Assembly: GCA_022545805.1 (NCBI GenBank)
Contig: JAKEIJ010000068.1
Location: forward strand, 1 to 9,957
Length of the DNA: 9,957 nucleotides
Source of the DNA: Nitrosotalea sp.
GTDB taxonomy: Archaea > Thermoproteota > Nitrososphaeria > Nitrososphaerales > Nitrosopumilaceae
Direction of reading: 5' to 3'
Below are positions 7,065 through 9,957 of the stretch, piece after piece; positions within the stretch are counted from its first letter, which is position 1, and the number at the start of each line of letters is the position of its first letter. A program made the translations under genes and the position numbers. The notes beneath the pieces were generated by a model, which was given only the letters and a program-made list of their open reading frames with translations, did not search any database and had not been told where the DNA came from.

Positions 7065-7345
7065 GTGCGAGCCGGTGAACGATCACTGCCACGGCAGAGG
7101 AAACTCCTCCCTCCATGCAGCAAGTGTGATCCGGAGACGGATAATCAGAGATGATTGGCAACAGCACAGAAAAAAATCCGACCTGGCGTACTATGATGGT
7201 AAAGCCTGAGGTTTCCAGCACAGGAATGAAAAATCTGTCCCACGCGGAGAAAGGCCAAATCAAACAATAAGCGCTGCACTTTGTTTAGGTAGGCCGCATA
7301 GCGAAATATCGTGAAAACAGAAGGAGGGTTACGGCTGGCGCGCAC
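7065..7345 (+). ncRNA. rnpB: RNase P RNA (archaeal type A)
   Basis: This is the catalytic RNA that trims the 5' leader from pre-tRNA. All five conserved regions can be read: CR-I GAGGAAACTCC (7097-7107), CR-II GGCAACAGCACAGAAA (7157-7172), a CR-III-like GATGGTAAAGCC (7195-7206), CR-IV GGAGAAAGGCCAAAT (7246-7260) and CR-V ACAGAAGGAGGGTTAC (7317-7332). Pairings found by hand: P1, 7070-7074 with 7332-7336, extended by 7065-7069 with 7341-7345 across a small bulge; P2, ACGAT 7079-7083 with ATCGT 7308-7312; P3 hairpin near 7086-7097; and P4, 7102-7110 with 7323-7330, eight pairs with one bulged U at 7105, the universal P4 bulge. GGCC at 7253-7256 and 7292-7295 closes a P15-like internal loop containing GGT (7288-7290), where the tRNA CCA end would pair. 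Hand-counted G+C is about 51%, above its surroundings. Ends are set by P1 and may be off by a few bases. Confidence 0.95.
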
Positions 7346-7372
7346 TTTATTTTAAAAATATTTTATTTCTTT
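7346..7372. terminator. T-rich terminator, probably shared by rnpB and the convergent gene
   Basis: The stretch begins TTTATTTTAAAAATATTTTA directly after the P1 helix of the RNase P RNA. On the plus strand it supplies several T runs, which in archaea are enough for intrinsic termination. On the minus strand it contains T5 just after the stop codon of the gene that ends at 7363. It could therefore end both convergent transcripts. Inferred from composition and position. Confidence 0.5.
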
Positions 7373-8514
7373 TCTTCGTCGAACTTGTCTGCCCAGTGCT
7401 TTCTTTCTTCATATTGGAATGTTGGAGGTGGACTGGTGTCTTTTCCTCTCTTCATTGAATCTTTCATCTTCTTGTTACTCCACCAGAAGATTCCTGCCGC
7501 AATAACTGCAGCAAATCCTGCCATTGCATAAATTGTCATTGTTGAAAGGCCTTGAGCAGTTGTACCGCCTCCTGTTGTGGATGTTTGTAATGTGGTTGAA
7601 ATTGCGGGGTCTCCTTGAACTTCATATCCGTTTGCATGTCCATCTGCATCTAATGTACCAGAGCTTGCTCTCTCAACTATTGTCAAATGATATTTTGCAT
7701 CTGTAGTAAAGTCGACATCAATATTTTGTGGTTTTAGTGATCCTTGATATAGGTCACTTTGTCCGTATGCAAATCCTGTTACTGCCACTTTCTTTCCGCC
7801 ATAACCATATCCTGCAGAGTCTGCGACTGTATATGATGGGTCGAAGAGTGTGTTCCATTTTTCAATTGGGTATCCAACTAGTGGACTGGCATCTATTAGA
7901 TTTGCGCTTAATGGACTCTCTGCTGGAGTTCCTTTCAAAACATTGTACACGTCTGGTAATTGGTTCTTTATTATTCCGATAGGTGAATTAATGTCCAAGT
8001 CACCAAGATTTGAAGTTGAAATGACTACTGGACTTGTCATCTTGAATCCCATCCATGATATGTCAAACACTGTTGGTACATCACCTCCACCCTTGCTCAA
8101 GACATATCCATTCAATACTGGGATTAATGATATCTTGTAATCGATGGTAGCTCCCTTGTCGTCACCGTTTATCTGAACTTGATAATTTATAGTCAAATTG
8201 GAAATTGTTGCAGTGGTTTTTCTGTCTGTTGCAAACTCTGTGTTTATGTCCTCCATGAATGCCTTGATGCTTGTGTTATTCTCAGAGGTATCAGTAAATG
8301 ATAATGTCAGGTTTTTACCGTTCAAAAGATCCTTTAATTTTCCACCGTTTGAATAATCAATTGCTACGTTCTTTGTAAACTTGAATTCTGGTGTGATTGG
8401 TGTTCCTTCCATTGGTAGGTATGCGTTAAAATCTACAGTTGCAAAGATTGGAGCAACTGTACCGACAACTAACAAACTTAAAACGGCTGATGCTAAAAGA
8501 AATCTCTTAGTCAC
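7363..8514 (-). CDS. membrane-anchored extracytoplasmic protein of unknown function
   Basis: A 383-residue protein with an N-terminal signal peptide (MTKRFLLASAVLSLLVVGT, likely cut near APIFA-TVD, residues 25-26), an ectodomain of about 300 residues, a Gly/Thr/Ser-rich stalk (TSTTGGGTTAQG, about 311-322), one membrane helix (about 324-345) and a charged cytoplasmic tail of 38 residues containing PPPTF. Sequons at N68, N79/N80 and N106 and a lack of cysteines suit a surface protein. I recognise no catalytic motif or family; a lineage-specific protein is likely. The start is a GTG at 8514, supported by TTTATT on its strand centred about 28 bases upstream, which implies a leaderless transcript, and by the signal peptide beginning right there. 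Its 3' end faces the RNase P RNA gene, 17 bases away. It is divergent from cofD, with no functional link implied. Confidence 0.85.
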   Translation of the reverse strand: MTKRFLLASAVLSLLVVGTVAPIFATVDFNAYLPMEGTPITPEFKFTKNVAIDYSNGGKLKDLLNGKNLTLSFTDTSENNTSIKAFMEDINTEFATDRKTTATISNLTINYQVQINGDDKGATIDYKISLIPVLNGYVLSKGGGDVPTVFDISWMGFKMTSPVVISTSNLGDLDINSPIGIIKNQLPDVYNVLKGTPAESPLSANLIDASPLVGYPIEKWNTLFDPSYTVADSAGYGYGGKKVAVTGFAYGQSDLYQGSLKPQNIDVDFTTDAKYHLTIVERASSGTLDADGHANGYEVQGDPAISTTLQTSTTGGGTTAQGLSTMTIYAMAGFAAVIAAGIFWWSNKKMKDSMKRGKDTSPPPTFQYEERKHWADKFDEEKK

Positions 8515-8539
8515 GAAACTGAATCTTCTTCAGGATAGT

Positions 8540-8545
8540 AATAAA
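8540..8545 (-). promoter_or_regulatory. archaeal TATA box for the anchored surface protein
   Basis: On the minus strand this reads TTTATT within GATTTATTAC, centred about 28 bases before the GTG start at 8514. This equals the spacing before the ATG at 128, and supports GTG as the true start and a leaderless transcript. Confidence 0.5.
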
Positions 8546-8598
8546 TCTTAGCATTGATTTTGGCAAATGAGAATTTTTGTACCATGCATTGGCAAGAG

Positions 8599-8608
8599 TA
8601 ATATTTAG
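8599..8608 (+). promoter_or_regulatory. probable TATA box for cofD-cofC
   Basis: TAATATTTAG is the best AT-rich box in the 132-base divergent region. Transcription about 26 bases downstream would begin near 8630 and leave a leader of roughly 17 bases before the ATG at 8647, so cofD would not be strictly leaderless. No clear ribosome binding site is seen; CGGGG at 8631-8635 is a weak candidate. Confidence 0.35.
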
Positions 8609-8646
8609 TTGGTGCAGGTTACTAACTTCACGGGGTAAATAAAAAA

Positions 8647-9567
8647 ATGATTACAATTCTAGCAGGTGGAACAGGTTCTGTCAAACTGGTTCGAGGTGTG
8701 GCAACACAAACTAGAGATATTTCTGTAATATCAAATGTAGGTGACAATTATTGGCTGTATGGACTGTATATCTGTCCAGACATTGATACGATTCTTTACG
8801 GACTTGCAGATATTTTGGACACTGACAAGGGCTGGGGAATAAAGAAGGATACATACGGATTTTTACGTCAGATGGAGATGCTTGGAGAAGAGACGTGGTT
8901 TAACATTGGAGACAGAGATGCCGCAATTCATCTCTTGAGAACCAATATGCTCAAGAATGGAAAGAACTTGTCTGATATTACAGAGTGGATGTGCCAGAAA
9001 TTTGCAATTGATACAAAAATTATTCCTGTTACTGATAACAGCGTAGAGACACGAATTGTGACAACCAAGGGAGATCTCCATCTTCAAGAATATTGGGTAA
9101 AACACAAGGGACAAGACAAGGTTGATGGAATAAAATATGTGGGTGCTGACAAGGCACGTGCAAACCCTGCTGCAGTAAATGCAATACATGATTCCAAGTT
9201 GGTCATAATTGCACCAGGGAATCCTTTGACTAGCATTGGACCAATTTTATCCATCAAGGGAATTAGAAAGGAACTTTCTAAATCCAAGAAAAAGGTTGTA
9301 GTTGTAAGTCCAATCATTGGAAACACTGCAATTAGTGGTCCTGCAACAAAATACATGGAGGCTGCTGGAATGGAGGTCTCTGTATATGGTCTTGCAAAAA
9401 TGTATTCTGAGGTTGCATCTCACATGGTGATTGATTCTTCTGACAGATTACTAACAAGAAAAATAGAAAACTTGGACATGAAAGTTTACGAGACTAAAAT
9501 AAAGATGAAAGACAAAAAGGATGAAGAAGCACTTGCATCCTTTATTTTAAAACAAGTACATGTCTAG
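8647..9567 (+). CDS. cofD: 2-phospho-L-lactate transferase (CofD)
   Basis: CofD joins the phospholactyl (or related) group of a guanosine-diphosphate-activated donor to Fo, giving F420-0, in coenzyme F420 synthesis. The 306-residue length is normal. Family motifs are an N-terminal GGTGSVKLVRG (7-17), NVGDN (30-34), CPDIDTILYGLAD (43-55), NIGDRDAAIHLLRT (86-99), APGNPLTSIGPIL (189-201) and SPIIGNTAISGPATKYM (221-237), which together build the Fo and GDP sites. The ATG at 8647 starts immediately at the first beta strand (MITILAGGTG), so the start is firm. The next gene, cofC, overlaps by 8 bases and makes the activated donor, so the two should be cotranscribed. F420 is known in Nitrososphaerota, although its client enzymes there are only partly defined. 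Confidence 0.97.
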   Translation: MITILAGGTGSVKLVRGVATQTRDISVISNVGDNYWLYGLYICPDIDTILYGLADILDTDKGWGIKKDTYGFLRQMEMLGEETWFNIGDRDAAIHLLRTNMLKNGKNLSDITEWMCQKFAIDTKIIPVTDNSVETRIVTTKGDLHLQEYWVKHKGQDKVDGIKYVGADKARANPAAVNAIHDSKLVIIAPGNPLTSIGPILSIKGIRKELSKSKKKVVVVSPIIGNTAISGPATKYMEAAGMEVSVYGLAKMYSEVASHMVIDSSDRLLTRKIENLDMKVYETKIKMKDKKDEEALASFILKQVHV

Positions 9568-9957
9568 CTTGCTCACTGGCGCAATAATTCCGGTAAAAAC
9601 TTTTTCACGAGCCAAGACTCGTCTTGGGCTGTCACCTGATACTACAGAACAAATCTGTAGACTAATGCTTGAATCTGTCTTGAAGACTGTTACGCAGTCT
9701 GATGTAATACAAAAAACAGTTCTTGTAAGCAAAGACGAAGATGCATTAAGCATTGGAAGAAAGTTTGGAGCGTCTGGAATCTATGATGAATCTGAACAAG
9801 GTGTAAACAGTGCAGTCTTGCTTGCAGATAAGTACTTTGGAGAAGAAGGCTTTGATGGTACCATGGTATTTCCACAAGACATCCCTCTCATGGAACCCGA
9901 AGACATACACACGTTATACCAGATGAAGACATCTGAGAGGTGTGTACTGGTAGTACC
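9560..9957 (+). CDS. cofC: 2-phospho-L-lactate guanylyltransferase (CofC), 3' end beyond window
   Basis: CofC activates 2-phospho-L-lactate (or, in some lineages, phosphoenolpyruvate or 3-phosphoglycerate) with GTP to form the donor used by CofD. The visible 132 residues begin MSSLLTGAIIPVKTFSRAK. The nucleotide-binding motif AIIPVKTFSRAKTRLG (8-23) is followed by VLVSKDEDAL, a GVNSAVLLA segment matching the usual lNxAl motif, and FPQDIPLM, where most relatives have a (G/A)DLPL motif, so the acidic metal-binding Asp is kept. The ATG at 9560 lies inside the cofD stop region (8-base overlap), which points to coupled translation. The gene is cut by the window edge; relatives are about 200-220 residues. 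Which 3-carbon acid it prefers cannot be judged from this part. Confidence 0.93.
   Translation, partial: MSSLLTGAIIPVKTFSRAKTRLGLSPDTTEQICRLMLESVLKTVTQSDVIQKTVLVSKDEDALSIGRKFGASGIYDESEQGVNSAVLLADKYFGEEGFDGTMVFPQDIPLMEPEDIHTLYQMKTSERCVLVV

Noticed and set aside
7145..7345. Open frames on both strands between 6913 and 7345
   Set aside because: They lie over the RNase P RNA and the start of the permease; RNA motifs and pairings explain the sequence and the translated products look random.
1..9957. Mobile elements, CRISPR arrays, tRNA genes, attachment sites
   Set aside because: No transposase or integrase, no regular short direct repeats, no tRNA-like T-loop/acceptor pattern and no terminal inverted repeats were found on reading both strands.

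Overview
The window looks like chromosome from an ammonia-oxidising archaeon, Nitrososphaerota (Thaumarchaeota), probably of the Nitrosopumilus/Nitrosarchaeum/Nitrosotenuis kind. The supporting signs are AT-rich DNA, T-rich TATA boxes (TTTATT) about 28 bases before start codons with almost no leader and no Shine-Dalgarno sites, an archaeal-type RNase P RNA, a Tsr3 rRNA-modifying enzyme, coenzyme F420 genes (cofD, cofC), and secreted proteins rich in N-glycosylation sequons. The genus is inference; the domain Archaea is well supported.

Left part (1-4028): after the possible tail of an upstream gene comes a tight same-strand cluster. It holds a small two-helix membrane protein ending in a zinc ribbon, a possible 60-residue single-helix protein, and a 1163-residue secreted protein. 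The large protein has a lamin-tail domain followed by seven Ig/macroglobulin-like repeats. The second ORF overlaps the first by 16 bases and the third by an ATGA, so the three may be translated together. They suggest a cell-surface module of unknown job.

Middle (4044-7362): tsr3 (16S rRNA aminocarboxypropyl transferase) runs to within two bases of a convergent APC-family permease that carries two C-terminal universal-stress-protein-like domains. Divergent from the permease lies the RNase P RNA gene (about 7065-7345). It is not protein-coding and is recognised by its conserved CR motifs and by P1, P2 and P4 pairings, including the universal bulged U of P4.

Right part (7363-9957): a minus-strand gene for a membrane-anchored extracytoplasmic protein of unknown function ends next to the RNase P RNA. 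A 132-base divergent promoter region separates it from cofD and cofC, which overlap by 8 bases and make the phospholactate-derived part of coenzyme F420. cofC runs off the window.

No mobile element, CRISPR array, tRNA or clear sign of recent transfer was seen. Most of the window is housekeeping or lineage-typical. The least explained parts are the surface-protein cluster at 128-4028 and the anchored protein at 7363-8514.
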